Shown here piece after piece: positions 28,004 to 38,747 of a stretch of DNA of 64,000 nucleotides. Made by a program: the position numbers and the translations under genes. The notes below the pieces were generated by a model. That model had not been told where the DNA came from, searched no databases, and was given only the letters and a program-made list of their open reading frames with translations. Numbering within the stretch: position 1 is the first letter of the stretch; each line of letters opens with the position of its first letter. Origin of the DNA: Sphingobium sp. TCM1 (GTDB taxonomy: Bacteria; Pseudomonadota; Alphaproteobacteria; Sphingomonadales; Sphingomonadaceae); the NCBI RefSeq assembly GCF_001650725.1, contig NZ_LXVX01000002.1, positions 124,001 through 188,000 on the forward strand. Reading direction: 5' to 3'.

Positions 28004-28993
28004 ATGACCGACCTCACCGAAGCCGAAATCCAGACCCGCCTTGGCGCGCTGACCCAATTGCGCGCCGCGATCGGCCAGGTGATCGTCGGGCAGGGCGAAG
28101 TCGTGGAGCAACTGCTGATCGGCCTCCTCGCCGGCGGCCATTGCCTGCTCGAAGGTGTGCCCGGCCTCGGCAAGACGCTCCTCGTCCGCTCGCTGGGCGA
28201 AGCGCTCAAGCTTGACTTCCGCCGCGTCCAGTTCACGCCCGACCTGATGCCCAGCGACATTCTCGGCACCGAACTGCTGGAGGAGGATCATGGCACCGGC
28301 CATCGCAGCTTCCGGTTCCAGCAAGGGCCGGTCTTCACCAACCTGCTGCTGGCCGACGAACTCAACCGCACCCCGCCCAAGACGCAGGCGGCGTTGCTGG
28401 AGGCGATGCAGGAAAAAACGGTCAGCTATGCCGGCGTCACCCATGTCCTGCCCAAGCCCTTCTTCGTGCTGGCGACGCAGAACCCGCTGGAGCAGGCCGG
28501 CACCTACCCCCTGCCCGAAGCCCAGCTCGACCGCTTCCTCCTCCACATCCGCGTCGATTACCCGACCGAGGCGGAGGAGCGCGCCATCCTCGCCCAGACC
28601 ACCGCCTCCAAGCCCGCCGCCGTCCCGGCCGTGATGCAGGGGGAGGAAGTGCAGGCGCTCCAGACCCTCGTGCGCGACGTGCATTTCAGCGACGACCTGC
28701 TCGACTGGGTGACGCGCATCGTCCGCACCAGCCGCCCCGGCGAGGGCGCGCCGGACGACATCCGCAAATATGTGAAATGGGGCGCCGGTCCCCGCGCCGG
28801 CCAGTCGCTGATCCTGGCGTCCAAGGCGCGCGCCCTGCTCCACGGCCGCCTCGCCGCCACGCGCGAGGATATCGCCGCGCTCGCCGTCCCGGTCATGCGC
28901 CACCGCCTGCTCCTCTCCTTCGCTGCCGAGGCGGAAGGCCGCAGCGCCGATGACGTGGTCGCCGCCCTGGTCCGCGCCGTCCCGCTCGCCTGA
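28004..28993 (+). CDS. MoxR family AAA+ ATPase
   Basis: 329-aa AAA+ ATPase of the MoxR type, chaperones that help assemble or activate other proteins, often via vWA-domain partners. Walker A is GVPGLGKT (residues 51-58); Walker B is LLLADE (D118, E119); sensor-1 region ATQNPLEQAGTYPLPEAQLDRF. The C-terminal lid has GAGPRAGQSLILASKARALL. Followed 10 bp later by a DUF58 gene, the usual MoxR partner. Confidence 0.93.
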   Translation: MTDLTEAEIQTRLGALTQLRAAIGQVIVGQGEVVEQLLIGLLAGGHCLLEGVPGLGKTLLVRSLGEALKLDFRRVQFTPDLMPSDILGTELLEEDHGTGHRSFRFQQGPVFTNLLLADELNRTPPKTQAALLEAMQEKTVSYAGVTHVLPKPFFVLATQNPLEQAGTYPLPEAQLDRFLLHIRVDYPTEAEERAILAQTTASKPAAVPAVMQGEEVQALQTLVRDVHFSDDLLDWVTRIVRTSRPGEGAPDDIRKYVKWGAGPRAGQSLILASKARALLHGRLAATREDIAALAVPVMRHRLLLSFAAEAEGRSADDVVAALVRAVPLA

Positions 28994-29003
28994 TACTTCC
29001 GCC

Positions 29004-29897
29004 ATGGCCGACCTCCTCCCCCCTGATGTGCGCAGCCGCCTTCGCGGCCTGCGCCTCGTCACGCGCCGGGCGGTGGGGTCGCATGGCATCGGCCTGCACC
29101 AGAGCCACAGCCGGGGCGCGGGCCTCGAATTCGCGCAATATCGCGCCTATGAACCCGGCGACGAACTGCGCCAGATCGACTGGAAGCTCTACGCCCGCTC
29201 CGACAAATTCTTCGTGCGGGAGGCCGAGCGCGAAAGTCCCGTCGCTGTCTGGATATTGATCGACGCCAGCGCCTCCATGGGCCAGTGCGACCCCAGCCGC
29301 CCCGATTACAGCCGCCTCGACGCGGCAAAAGCGATCGCCGCCGCCATCGCCGAACTGGCGATGAAGCAGGGCGACCGCTTCGGTTTCATGGCGCTGGGCG
29401 ACGCAGGCCTTGCTTTGCTGCCCCCTGCCACCGGCCTGCGCCAGCGCGACCGGCTGCTGCTCGAACTGCTGAACGTCCACGCGGCACGCGGCTTCGCCCC
29501 GGAAAGCCAGCTAGGCCCGGTCTGGGAACGGATCGGCGCGCACGACCTCGTCATCCTGCTCAGCGACTGTTTCGACGAAGGCGCGGTCGCGCTGGCGGAA
29601 AAGCTGGCCGCCGCCGGGCGCGAGACATTGGTGGTCGAGATGCTGACCGTCGCGGAACGGGATTTCCCCTTCGACGGCGGCTATCGCTTCCGCGATCCCG
29701 AAACCGGCGAGGAACTGCTGGCCGATGGCGCAGCCCTGCGCGCCGAATTCCTCGCCCGCTTCGCGCAGGCGCGCGACACGCTCCACGCCCGGCTCGACGC
29801 GATCGGCATCCGCCATGCGTCGCATATTCTGGACGAGCCCGTCGACCTGCCCCTCCGCCGCCTGTTCGCGGCCCATGGCGCAGCGGAATATCAATGA
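29004..29897 (+). CDS. DUF58 domain protein
   Basis: 297 aa. The DUF58 signature is clear: SRGAGLEFAQYRAYEPGDELRQIDWKLYARSDKFFVREAE (residues 37-76). A vWA-like fold follows, with a MIDAS-type DASAS (D87, S89, S91) and IVILLSDCFDEG. DUF58 proteins pair with MoxR ATPases; vWA domains commonly bind metal and protein partners. Its stop overlaps the next gene by 4 bp. Confidence 0.9.
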   Translation: MADLLPPDVRSRLRGLRLVTRRAVGSHGIGLHQSHSRGAGLEFAQYRAYEPGDELRQIDWKLYARSDKFFVREAERESPVAVWILIDASASMGQCDPSRPDYSRLDAAKAIAAAIAELAMKQGDRFGFMALGDAGLALLPPATGLRQRDRLLLELLNVHAARGFAPESQLGPVWERIGAHDLVILLSDCFDEGAVALAEKLAAAGRETLVVEMLTVAERDFPFDGGYRFRDPETGEELLADGAALRAEFLARFAQARDTLHARLDAIGIRHASHILDEPVDLPLRRLFAAHGAAEYQ

Positions 29898-31036
29898 GCA
29901 TGGGCCTGTTGTTCCCCGCCGCGCTGGCCGCGCTCGCGGCCCTGCTGGTGCCGCTCATCATCCATATCGCGCGGAAAAGCGAGCAGCAGCCGACCGACTT
30001 CGCCGGCCTGCGCTGGCTGCGCGCCCGGCCGAAGCCGCGCTCGCGCCTGCGCTTCGACGAATGGCCGCTGCTGCTGCTCCGCCTCGCGCTGCTGGCGCTC
30101 GCCGCGCTGTGGCTGGCCCAGCCCGTCCTGCTGGGCACTGGTGACAAGGACCCCTATGTCGCGGTGATCCCCGGCGCGCGGGTCGATCCCGCCCGCATCG
30201 GCGATGCCCGCGCCCACTGGCTGGCGCCCGGCTTCCCGAACATCGACCAAGCCCCACCGACAGGCCCGCTGGCCATCGCCAGCCTCGTCCGCCAGCTCGA
30301 CGCCGAACTCCCGGCCAACACGCCGCTGACTATCGTCACGCCCACGATCATCGAAGGTGCCGACGCCGACCGCCTCCGCCTCTCGCGCAGGGTGACATGG
30401 CAAGTTCAGCCCGGCGCCATGCCCGCGCCCCGGACAGCACCGATTCCGGCGCCGCGCATCGCCATCAGGGCCGACACCGCCCATGCCGGCGGCCTGCTCT
30501 ATCTCCTGGCCGCCGCCCAGTCATGGCAACCGCCCGGCAAGCCAGCCGCCCTCGACAGCGGCCCGCTCACCGCCCCAATGCCGCCCATCGACCAGCCGCT
30601 CTTCTGGATGAGCAGCGGCACCCTGCCCGACGCCGTCACCCGATGGGTCGACGGCGGCGGACAGGCGATCCTCGCCGCCGACATGCGGATGCCGCCGGGC
30701 GAAACCGTCCCCATCTGGCGCGACGATCAGGGCCAGGTGCTGGCCCACGCCCGGCCCATGGGCAAGGGCCGTCTGATCCGCCTGACCCGTCCCCTCGTCG
30801 CATCGCAGATCCCGCTCCTGCTGGAGGCCGATTTCCCGACCCGTCTCCGCGCGCTCATCACCGCGCAGCCGACTCCCTCCCGCGTCGCCGCCGCCGACTA
30901 TGCCCCGCTCACGGGCGGCCGCGCCCCCGACCAGCCGCCCCGGCCGCTCCGTCCCATGCTCGCCGTCCTGGTCGCCCTGCTGCTCCTCGCCGAACGCTGG
31001 CTCGCCACCCGCCGCAGCCGGAGCATCGCGCCATGA
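29894..31036 (+). CDS. BatA-like membrane protein
   Basis: 380 aa. The N-terminus has the BatA-type double-membrane start: LFPAALAALAALLVPLIIHIARKSE, a basic loop with FAGLRWLRARPKPRSRLR, and a second helix ending in WLAQPVLLG. A third membrane helix is near the C-terminus (PMLAVLVALLLLAERWL). The middle, periplasmic part (about residues 85-345) carries no MIDAS motif that I can see, so it is not a full BatA vWA protein. Start and stop each overlap a neighbour by 4 bp. Confidence 0.8.
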   Translation: MSMGLLFPAALAALAALLVPLIIHIARKSEQQPTDFAGLRWLRARPKPRSRLRFDEWPLLLLRLALLALAALWLAQPVLLGTGDKDPYVAVIPGARVDPARIGDARAHWLAPGFPNIDQAPPTGPLAIASLVRQLDAELPANTPLTIVTPTIIEGADADRLRLSRRVTWQVQPGAMPAPRTAPIPAPRIAIRADTAHAGGLLYLLAAAQSWQPPGKPAALDSGPLTAPMPPIDQPLFWMSSGTLPDAVTRWVDGGGQAILAADMRMPPGETVPIWRDDQGQVLAHARPMGKGRLIRLTRPLVASQIPLLLEADFPTRLRALITAQPTPSRVAAADYAPLTGGRAPDQPPRPLRPMLAVLVALLLLAERWLATRRSRSIAP

Positions 31037-33141
31037 GCGACCTGTTCGTCCAGTGGATCGCGCCCGCTCGCCGTCGCCGCGTCGCCGACACGCTGGCGCT
31101 GGCGTTGCCGCCGCTGCTCGCCGCCACGGCGATCGGCTGGCGCTTCTTCGGCCCGATCGCGGCCACCGCTGCCGCGCTGCTCGGCATCGGCATCGCCCTC
31201 CTCATCGCCCGGCAGCGCGCCGCGCTCCACGACCTGCCCTGGCTGGTCCGCAGTCTCGACACCGCGCGCCCGGACCTTGAGGACAGCAGCGCCCTCCTCT
31301 TCGGCGGCGACGCGCCCCTCTCCCCGCTCCAGTCGCTCCAGCGCCGCCGCATCGCCGCCCGGCTCGACCAGGGCGGCCCCCAAGACCTCGTTCCCCCCTG
31401 GTCGACGCGCACGCTCCTGATCCTCGGCCTCACCGCCGCCGCGCTGATCGCCGCCGCCCTGCTCTGGCCCCGCGCCGGTGAAGGCCCGCCCGCTCTCGCC
31501 CCCAGCAGCGAAGGCCTGCCCGCCCGCCCCGGCATCCCCCGCCTCGTCGCCCAGAATCTGCGCATTCTCCCCCCCGCCTATACCGGCCTGCCGGTCCGCG
31601 ACTCCGCCACGCTCGACGCCCGCGTGCCGCAGGGATCGCGCCTCGAATGGACGCTCCGCTTCGATCCGCAGGCGACCGCGCCCCGGCTGCTCATGCTCGG
31701 CGGCCAGCCCCTCGCGCTGCGCCGTGACGGCGCCAACTGGATCGCCAGCCGCACCGCCGACGCCGCCTTCCTCTACCGCGTCGATCCCGCCGCCGGGCGC
31801 GGCCCCACCCCGCCGCTGCACCGGATCGACGCCGTCGCCGACGCGCCGCCGCAGGTGAAGGCCCTGACCGACAGCCTCACCCTGGTCAGGCCCGGCCAGC
31901 ACGGCTGGTCCCCGGCCTTTGCCGCCACCGACGATTATGGCGTCGCCACCACCGCCCGGCTGCGCGTGACGCTGGCGATCGGGGAGGGCGAAAATGTCAG
32001 CTTTTCCGAACGCGAAATCCCCGTCGGCGGCACAGGCCCGGCCCGCGACCGCCGCTTCGCCCCGCGCCTCGACTTCGCCAGCTTCGGCTTTGCCGCGGGC
32101 GGCGACATGGTCGTGCAACTCATCATCCGCGACAATCGCAGCCCGTCGCCGCAGGAAGCGCGCGGCCCCAGCCTGATCCTGCGCTGGCCGTCCCCGAAAC
32201 AACCCGAAAGCAGCGGCCTCACCGGCATGGTCAACACCACCCTGCCCGCCTATTTCCGCAGCCAGCGCCAGATCATCATCGACATCGAAAAGCTGCTCAA
32301 GCAACGGCGCGCCCTCGCGCCCGACCGCTACCTCGCCCGCTCCGCCGCGATCGGCGGCGACCAGCAGATATTGCGCGGCCGCTACAGCCAGTTTCTCGGC
32401 GGCGAAAGCGAAGGCCAGCCCGAACTCCCCACCTCGGATGCGGAGGCGCACAGCGACAATGACGGGCACGACCATGGCCCGCCGCCATCGTCGCCCAATG
32501 TCTTCGGCGAGAAGGAGGATGTGCTCGCCGAATTCGGCCATCCGCACGACGAAAGCCCCGCCTCCAGCCTCGATCCCGAAACCCGCGCCATCCTGAAACA
32601 GGCGGTGGACGAAATGTGGCAGTCCGAACGGGAGCTCAAGACCGGCCATCCCGACGCCGCGCTGCCCTTTGCCTACCGGGCGCTGCGCTTCATCAAGGAG
32701 GTGCAGCAGGCGACCCGCATCTTCCTCTCGCGCGTCGGGCCGGAACTGCCGCCGATCGACGCGGGCCGCCGCATGACCGGCAAGCGTGAGGGGCTGGCCA
32801 GCCGCCAGCTGGAACTCACCCCCGTCGAACGGCAGGATGGCCCCGCCGCCGCTGCCTGGCGCGCGCTGGGCGCCGGACCGGACGCGATTCGGGGACCGAT
32901 CAATCTCGGACCGCTGGACGCCTGGGTCCGCGCCAACACCGCCCGCCTGCCCGATGCGCTGACGCTCAGCGGCGTGATCGACGCCGTGCGCCGCGACCCC
33001 GCCTGCGCCTCCTGCCGCGCGAAGCTCCGCGCTCAGCTCTGGACCGCGATGGAACGCCCGCTCGGCCAGCCTGCCCGCCGCCGCCCGGCCGACGGCCCCG
33101 GCACCCGCTATCTCCGCGCGATCGGGGGAGGCGGATCATGA
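31033..33141 (+). CDS. Large membrane-anchored protein of the MoxR cluster
   Basis: 702 aa. Two membrane helices lie near the N-terminus (about residues 20-60) and a third near 120-140; the rest is predicted periplasmic. After the third helix comes a beta-rich region (RLVAQNLRILPPAYTGLPVRDSATLDARVPQGSRLEWTLRF), then charged helical stretches including a His/Asp-rich patch near residues 470-490. It resembles the DUF4175-type proteins found beside MoxR/DUF58/BatA genes; that assignment is tentative. A role as envelope scaffold or receptor is inference. Confidence 0.7.
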   Translation: MSDLFVQWIAPARRRRVADTLALALPPLLAATAIGWRFFGPIAATAAALLGIGIALLIARQRAALHDLPWLVRSLDTARPDLEDSSALLFGGDAPLSPLQSLQRRRIAARLDQGGPQDLVPPWSTRTLLILGLTAAALIAAALLWPRAGEGPPALAPSSEGLPARPGIPRLVAQNLRILPPAYTGLPVRDSATLDARVPQGSRLEWTLRFDPQATAPRLLMLGGQPLALRRDGANWIASRTADAAFLYRVDPAAGRGPTPPLHRIDAVADAPPQVKALTDSLTLVRPGQHGWSPAFAATDDYGVATTARLRVTLAIGEGENVSFSEREIPVGGTGPARDRRFAPRLDFASFGFAAGGDMVVQLIIRDNRSPSPQEARGPSLILRWPSPKQPESSGLTGMVNTTLPAYFRSQRQIIIDIEKLLKQRRALAPDRYLARSAAIGGDQQILRGRYSQFLGGESEGQPELPTSDAEAHSDNDGHDHGPPPSSPNVFGEKEDVLAEFGHPHDESPASSLDPETRAILKQAVDEMWQSERELKTGHPDAALPFAYRALRFIKEVQQATRIFLSRVGPELPPIDAGRRMTGKREGLASRQLELTPVERQDGPAAAAWRALGAGPDAIRGPINLGPLDAWVRANTARLPDALTLSGVIDAVRRDPACASCRAKLRAQLWTAMERPLGQPARRRPADGPGTRYLRAIGGGGS

Positions 33142-34928
33142 CCACGCCCATGCCCATGCCGGCGATCGTCGCCGCCATCCTTGCCCTCGCCGTCCTGCTG
33201 GCCGCGATCCGCCTGACCCTCTGGCACCGGGCGGCGGTCGAGCAGGGATCGCCCCTCCGCCTGGCGCTGCTCCTGCTGCTCCAGCCGGTCTGCGCCGGGC
33301 TGCTCTTTTTCGCGCTTTTCCCACCCGCCACCAGCGGCGGCAGCGGCGCCCTGCGCATCGCCACCGCCGGAACGCCGCGCCTCGCCGCCGCCGGCGCGCC
33401 CCTCATCGTCCTGCCCGAGGCAGGCGCTATCCTCGGCGAAGCCGCGCCCGACCTCGCCACCGCGCTGCGCCGCCACCCCGCCGCTGGCACGATCGAGATC
33501 GTCGGTCGGGGATTGACGCCCCGCGACATCGAAGCCGCACGCACGGTCGCCCTCCGCTTCGATCCGCCCCCGCCGCCCAGGGGCATCATCCACCTCTCCC
33601 CACCTGCGTCGACCGCACCGGGCGCGACCTTCACCACCGGCGCGACGCTCGCCGGCCTGCCCGAGGCCACCGTCCAATTGCTCGACCCAGCCGGCCGCGT
33701 GACCGACAGCGCCACGCCCGACCGCGACGGCCATGTCACCCTCACCGGCACCGCCCGCAGCGCCGGCGCCGCCGACTTCACCCTGCGCGTGCGCGACGAC
33801 GGCCGGATGATCGAACAGGCCAGCGTCCCCGTCCTCACGCAGGACAGCGCCCGGCCGCGCCTGCTGATCCTCGCCGGCGCGCCCGGACCGGAAGTCAAAT
33901 ATCTGCGCCGCTGGGCGACCGACACGGGCTTTGCCGTCACCAGCCAAATGAGCGCGGGCGGCGGCGTCCAGCTCGGCGACGCCCCCGTCGCTATCGACGG
34001 CGCCAGCCTGCGCCGCTTCGACGCCGTGCTGATCGACGATCGCAGCTGGGCCGCATTGGGCGGCGCGCGCAACGCCCTGCTCGGCGCGGTGCGCGACGGC
34101 CTCGGCCTCATCCTGCGCGCCGGCGGCCCGCTCGACGGTGCGACCCGCAACCAGTGGCAAGCGCTGGGCTTCGCGCTCCAGGGCGGTAACGACCTCGCCC
34201 CGCTCGCCTTGCCCAAGCCGCCCGCCGCCACCATAGCCCGCACCCGGCAGGGCATAGCCTATGCCGACCGCCCCGAAGACATGGCGTTCCCCGACGAATT
34301 GCTCCCCGAAGTCACCCGCCTCGCCGCTGCACCCACGGGCCGCGACGCCGTTCCGCTGCTTCGGGACGCCGGCGGCGCCCCGCTCGCCGCATGGCGCGCG
34401 CTCGGGACGGGGCGGATCGCACTTTTTACCGGCATCGACAGCTATGCGCTCATCCTCACCGGGCACCAGCCGCTCCATGATCTATGGTGGCGCAGCCTGC
34501 TCGGCGCGGTCGCCCGCCCCGCGCCCGCGCCCGCAATGATCGACGGCATCCATTGGGCAGGCGAGCGCATGGCGCTGTGCGGCCTTGCCGGAAACGCGCA
34601 GGTCGACCGCCCCGATGGCAGCCACGCGCGGCTGATCCCGGTGAACGGCTGCGCCGCCTTCTGGCCGGAAAGCGCCGGCTGGCACGTCCTGCGCGGCAAG
34701 GACGGCGCCGTCCCCTTCCACGTCCAACCCGCCCAGGCCCTGCCAGCGATGCGCGCCACCCGCGACCGCGCCGCCACGCTCATGCTGCGCGGCAACGCCC
34801 CGGCACCGGGTTCGGACGAACCCCGCCACGGCCCCGCCTGGCCTTGGCTGCTGGCATGGCTCGCCGCCAGCGCCCTGCTCTGGTGGCTGGAACGCAGCCG
34901 GATCGGCCGCCGTCAGTCCGCCCGATAG
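33138..34928 (+). CDS. Large membrane protein, amidotransferase-like fold, end of the MoxR cluster
   Basis: 596 aa with two N-terminal membrane helices (about residues 8-27 and 42-62) and one at the C-terminus (WPWLLAWLAASALLWWLE). This layout and the middle section (RPRLLILAGAPGPEVKYLRRWATDTGFAV...FDAVLIDDRSW) are like BatB-neighbour membrane proteins with a class I glutamine-amidotransferase-like fold, but without the catalytic Cys-His pair. It overlaps the preceding gene by 4 bp, and its 3' end overlaps the convergent nuclease gene by 16 bp. Confidence 0.72.
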   Translation: MTTPMPMPAIVAAILALAVLLAAIRLTLWHRAAVEQGSPLRLALLLLLQPVCAGLLFFALFPPATSGGSGALRIATAGTPRLAAAGAPLIVLPEAGAILGEAAPDLATALRRHPAAGTIEIVGRGLTPRDIEAARTVALRFDPPPPPRGIIHLSPPASTAPGATFTTGATLAGLPEATVQLLDPAGRVTDSATPDRDGHVTLTGTARSAGAADFTLRVRDDGRMIEQASVPVLTQDSARPRLLILAGAPGPEVKYLRRWATDTGFAVTSQMSAGGGVQLGDAPVAIDGASLRRFDAVLIDDRSWAALGGARNALLGAVRDGLGLILRAGGPLDGATRNQWQALGFALQGGNDLAPLALPKPPAATIARTRQGIAYADRPEDMAFPDELLPEVTRLAAAPTGRDAVPLLRDAGGAPLAAWRALGTGRIALFTGIDSYALILTGHQPLHDLWWRSLLGAVARPAPAPAMIDGIHWAGERMALCGLAGNAQVDRPDGSHARLIPVNGCAAFWPESAGWHVLRGKDGAVPFHVQPAQALPAMRATRDRAATLMLRGNAPAPGSDEPRHGPAWPWLLAWLAASALLWWLERSRIGRRQSAR

Positions 34929-35371
34929 GCCATGTAGAAATCGCGCAGCGCCCGCGCGTCGTGCAGGGCGTTGTGCGGCACCCGGCTGTTCGCCGCCGCG
35001 CTGAATCCCGCCGCGTTGATCAGTTCCAGCCGCAAGCCGAAATCGACCCCGGCCATCTGCCCCGGCCCCTTCACCAGCAGAGCGCAGAAATGAGCCAGAT
35101 CCTCGGGCCAGTCGGCGATGATGACGGGATCGGAATCGCCCGCCAGATAGGCGGCGACCATGTCGGCGCCTTCCTCGCGCCCCAGTTCATGGTCGATCCC
35201 CGGCGGCACATGGCGCAGATAGGGGATGACGTTGGCCGACACCCATGTCTCGATCTGGTCCGGCAGGGGCAGCGAAAAATAGAGTTCCTGGTCCCCGTCC
35301 TCGGGCACCAGCGCCACGCTGATCAGCGTCCCGCCAAAGCCGTTGAATTCGGTGTCGAGAAAATAGCGCAT
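34913..35371 (-). CDS. 3'-5' exonuclease-like protein (RNase H fold)
   Basis: 152 aa. It starts MRYFLDTEFNGFGGTLISVALVPEDG, a DEDD-type exonuclease motif I (D6, E8), contains IIADWPEDLAHF as motif II and ends with HNALHDARALRDFY, the typical H-x4-D motif III. Function on RNA or DNA is unknown. The ATG at 35371 is used because the conserved motif begins six residues in. It converges with the MoxR cluster. Confidence 0.8.
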   Translation of the reverse strand: MRYFLDTEFNGFGGTLISVALVPEDGDQELYFSLPLPDQIETWVSANVIPYLRHVPPGIDHELGREEGADMVAAYLAGDSDPVIIADWPEDLAHFCALLVKGPGQMAGVDFGLRLELINAAGFSAAANSRVPHNALHDARALRDFYMAYRAD

Positions 35372-35541
35372 GGGGAAGAAGGCTGCCTGTCCAGATTCGG
35401 GTCGCGGTCGGCGGGCCGATAGCATCCGCCGGACGGATCGGCCATGTGGCGACCGACGCGCGCGACCGCCTGTAGCATTTGCGCGACGGAAGCCAAGCTG
35501 CCATGCGCCACAGGCCGATCGTTTATGTAAGAAGGGGCCGT

Positions 35542-36213
35542 ATGACGCCGCGCGAATATCTGGGGTCCGCCGCCGTGCCGGGTGGGCAGGAACTGAAACT
35601 CTACCGGCGTGGCGGCGACTATATGATCGTCCTCGACCGCAATGAATTGATGAGCAGCCGGATGAGTGGCTCGGAAAAGCAGCTCGCGCTCATGACGATC
35701 GAGCGGCTGAAGGGGCGCACCGCGCCGCATCTGCTGATCGGCGGCTATGGCATGGGATTCACCCTGCGCGCGGCGCTAGGCGCGCTCGACGCATCCGCGC
35801 AGATCACGGTCGCCGAACTGGTGCCCGAAATCATCGAATGGGCGCGCGGTCCGATGACGGACCTTGCCGCCGGCTGCCTCGACGACCCGCGCGTGCGCCT
35901 CGTCCTCGACGATGTCGTCAACGTGATCGCCGCAGGCCATGGCAGCTATGACGCGATCCTGCTCGACGTCGACAATGGCCCCGACGGCCTCACCGCCGCC
36001 GCCAATGACCGGCTCTACAATGGCAAGGGACTGGAGGCCGCGCGCACGGCATTGAAGCCCGGCGGCATCCTCGCCGTCTGGTCCGCCGGCTCCGACGATG
36101 CCTTCACCCGCCGCCTGCGCAGCGCCGGCTTCCTCGTGGAGGAGGTCGCCGTGCGTGCCCGCGACAATGGCAAGGGGCCGCGCCATGTCATCTGGTTTGC
36201 ACAAAAGCGCTGA
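35542..36213 (+). CDS. Spermidine synthase-like methyltransferase-fold protein
   Basis: 223 aa from the ATG at 35542 (AAGGGG upstream). A Rossmann-type domain reads HLLIGGYGMGFTLRAAL, with the acidic ITVAELVPEIIEWAR and DAILLDVDNGPDG. This is the layout of aminopropyltransferase-like proteins, but the N-terminal domain is short and the usual GGGDG is GGYGMG, so true spermidine synthase activity is doubtful. Ends in VIWFAQKR. Confidence 0.75.
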   Translation: MTPREYLGSAAVPGGQELKLYRRGGDYMIVLDRNELMSSRMSGSEKQLALMTIERLKGRTAPHLLIGGYGMGFTLRAALGALDASAQITVAELVPEIIEWARGPMTDLAAGCLDDPRVRLVLDDVVNVIAAGHGSYDAILLDVDNGPDGLTAAANDRLYNGKGLEAARTALKPGGILAVWSAGSDDAFTRRLRSAGFLVEEVAVRARDNGKGPRHVIWFAQKR

Positions 36214-36234
36214 ACATGCTGCACTGCGATATAG

Positions 36235-37920
<1,686 letters not shown>

Positions 37921-37984
37921 CACAGGCCGGCCCGACAGAAAAAACGATCGGGAAACAGGGCGGAAACAGCATGGCCTCTATGAT

Positions 37985-38015
37985 GGAGGGACAGTCCCAT
38001 GTCGGCTGTCCCTCC
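37985..38015 (+). other. Hairpin in the leader of the DUF2490 gene
   Basis: GGAGGGACAG (37985-37994) pairs perfectly with CTGTCCCTCC (38006-38015) around an 11-base loop, 21 bases ahead of the DUF2490 start. No T-run follows, so it is probably an mRNA leader structure or the pgm 3' end, not a standard terminator. Confidence 0.5.
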
Positions 38016-38036
38016 ACTGCCCTGTCAAGGAACCCC

Positions 38037-38735
38037 ATGCGCCGCCTGTTTTCGAGCCTGTCCGCCATCCTCCCGTCCGCCTGCCTCGCCCTGCTGTCCG
38101 CCCCGGCCATGGCCGCGACCAGCGAGGATGAGCAATTCTGGCTCAATCTTACCGCCATGGGATCGGTGAAGGACGAGCTGGTCTATTTCGCCGAAGTCCA
38201 GCCGCGCATCGGCGACGGCGTCTCGCGCGTCGACCAGGCGCTGTTCCGCGGCGCGCTCGGCTGGAAATTCTCGCCCTCGCTCACCCTCTACCAGGGTTTC
38301 GCCCATATCGTCGTGCCGACCGAAGGCGGCAAGGACGTGAATGAGGAACGCAGTTTCCAGCAGGTCAGCTGGACGCTCGGCAAGCCCTGGGGCGGCGAAC
38401 TCTCCTCGCGCACGCGGCTCGAACAGCGCTGGCGCTCGGACGGCGACGACATGGGCTGGCGGCTGCGTGAAATGATCCGCTATGAAAAGCCGCTCAAGGC
38501 CGGCAGCGACGCGGTGAACGCGCTCGTCTATGCGGAAGGTTTCGCCGCATTGAACGACACGGACTGGGGCGCGCGCAGCGGCTTCGACCAGCTGCGCAGC
38601 TTCGCCGGCGCGGAAATCGGGCTCCCCGGCGCGTCAACGCTGGAGGTCGGCTATCTCAACCAGCTCATCAACCAGCGGGCCGGCAACACCCGCGTCAACC
38701 ATGTCGCGTCGGTGACTCTCTTCTTCCGCCACTGA
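38037..38735 (+). CDS. DUF2490 family outer-membrane-type protein
   Basis: 232 aa with a Sec signal peptide (cleavage likely after PAMAA). The mature protein alternates short beta segments ending in aromatic residues: EQFWLNLTAMGSVKDELVYFAEVQPRIGD, SRTRLEQRWRSDGDDMGWRLREMIRYEKP, HVASVTLFFRH. That pattern and the final phenylalanine-rich strand suggest an outer-membrane beta-barrel, as predicted for DUF2490. Function unknown. Confidence 0.8.
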   Translation: MRRLFSSLSAILPSACLALLSAPAMAATSEDEQFWLNLTAMGSVKDELVYFAEVQPRIGDGVSRVDQALFRGALGWKFSPSLTLYQGFAHIVVPTEGGKDVNEERSFQQVSWTLGKPWGGELSSRTRLEQRWRSDGDDMGWRLREMIRYEKPLKAGSDAVNALVYAEGFAALNDTDWGARSGFDQLRSFAGAEIGLPGASTLEVGYLNQLINQRAGNTRVNHVASVTLFFRH

Positions 38736-38747
38736 CGCGGCCAGCGA

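Noticed and set aside
30397..33141. A 914-residue version of the large MoxR-cluster protein
   Set aside because: The first 212 codons overlap the BatA-like gene in another frame; the ATG at 31033 with a 4-bp overlap fits better.
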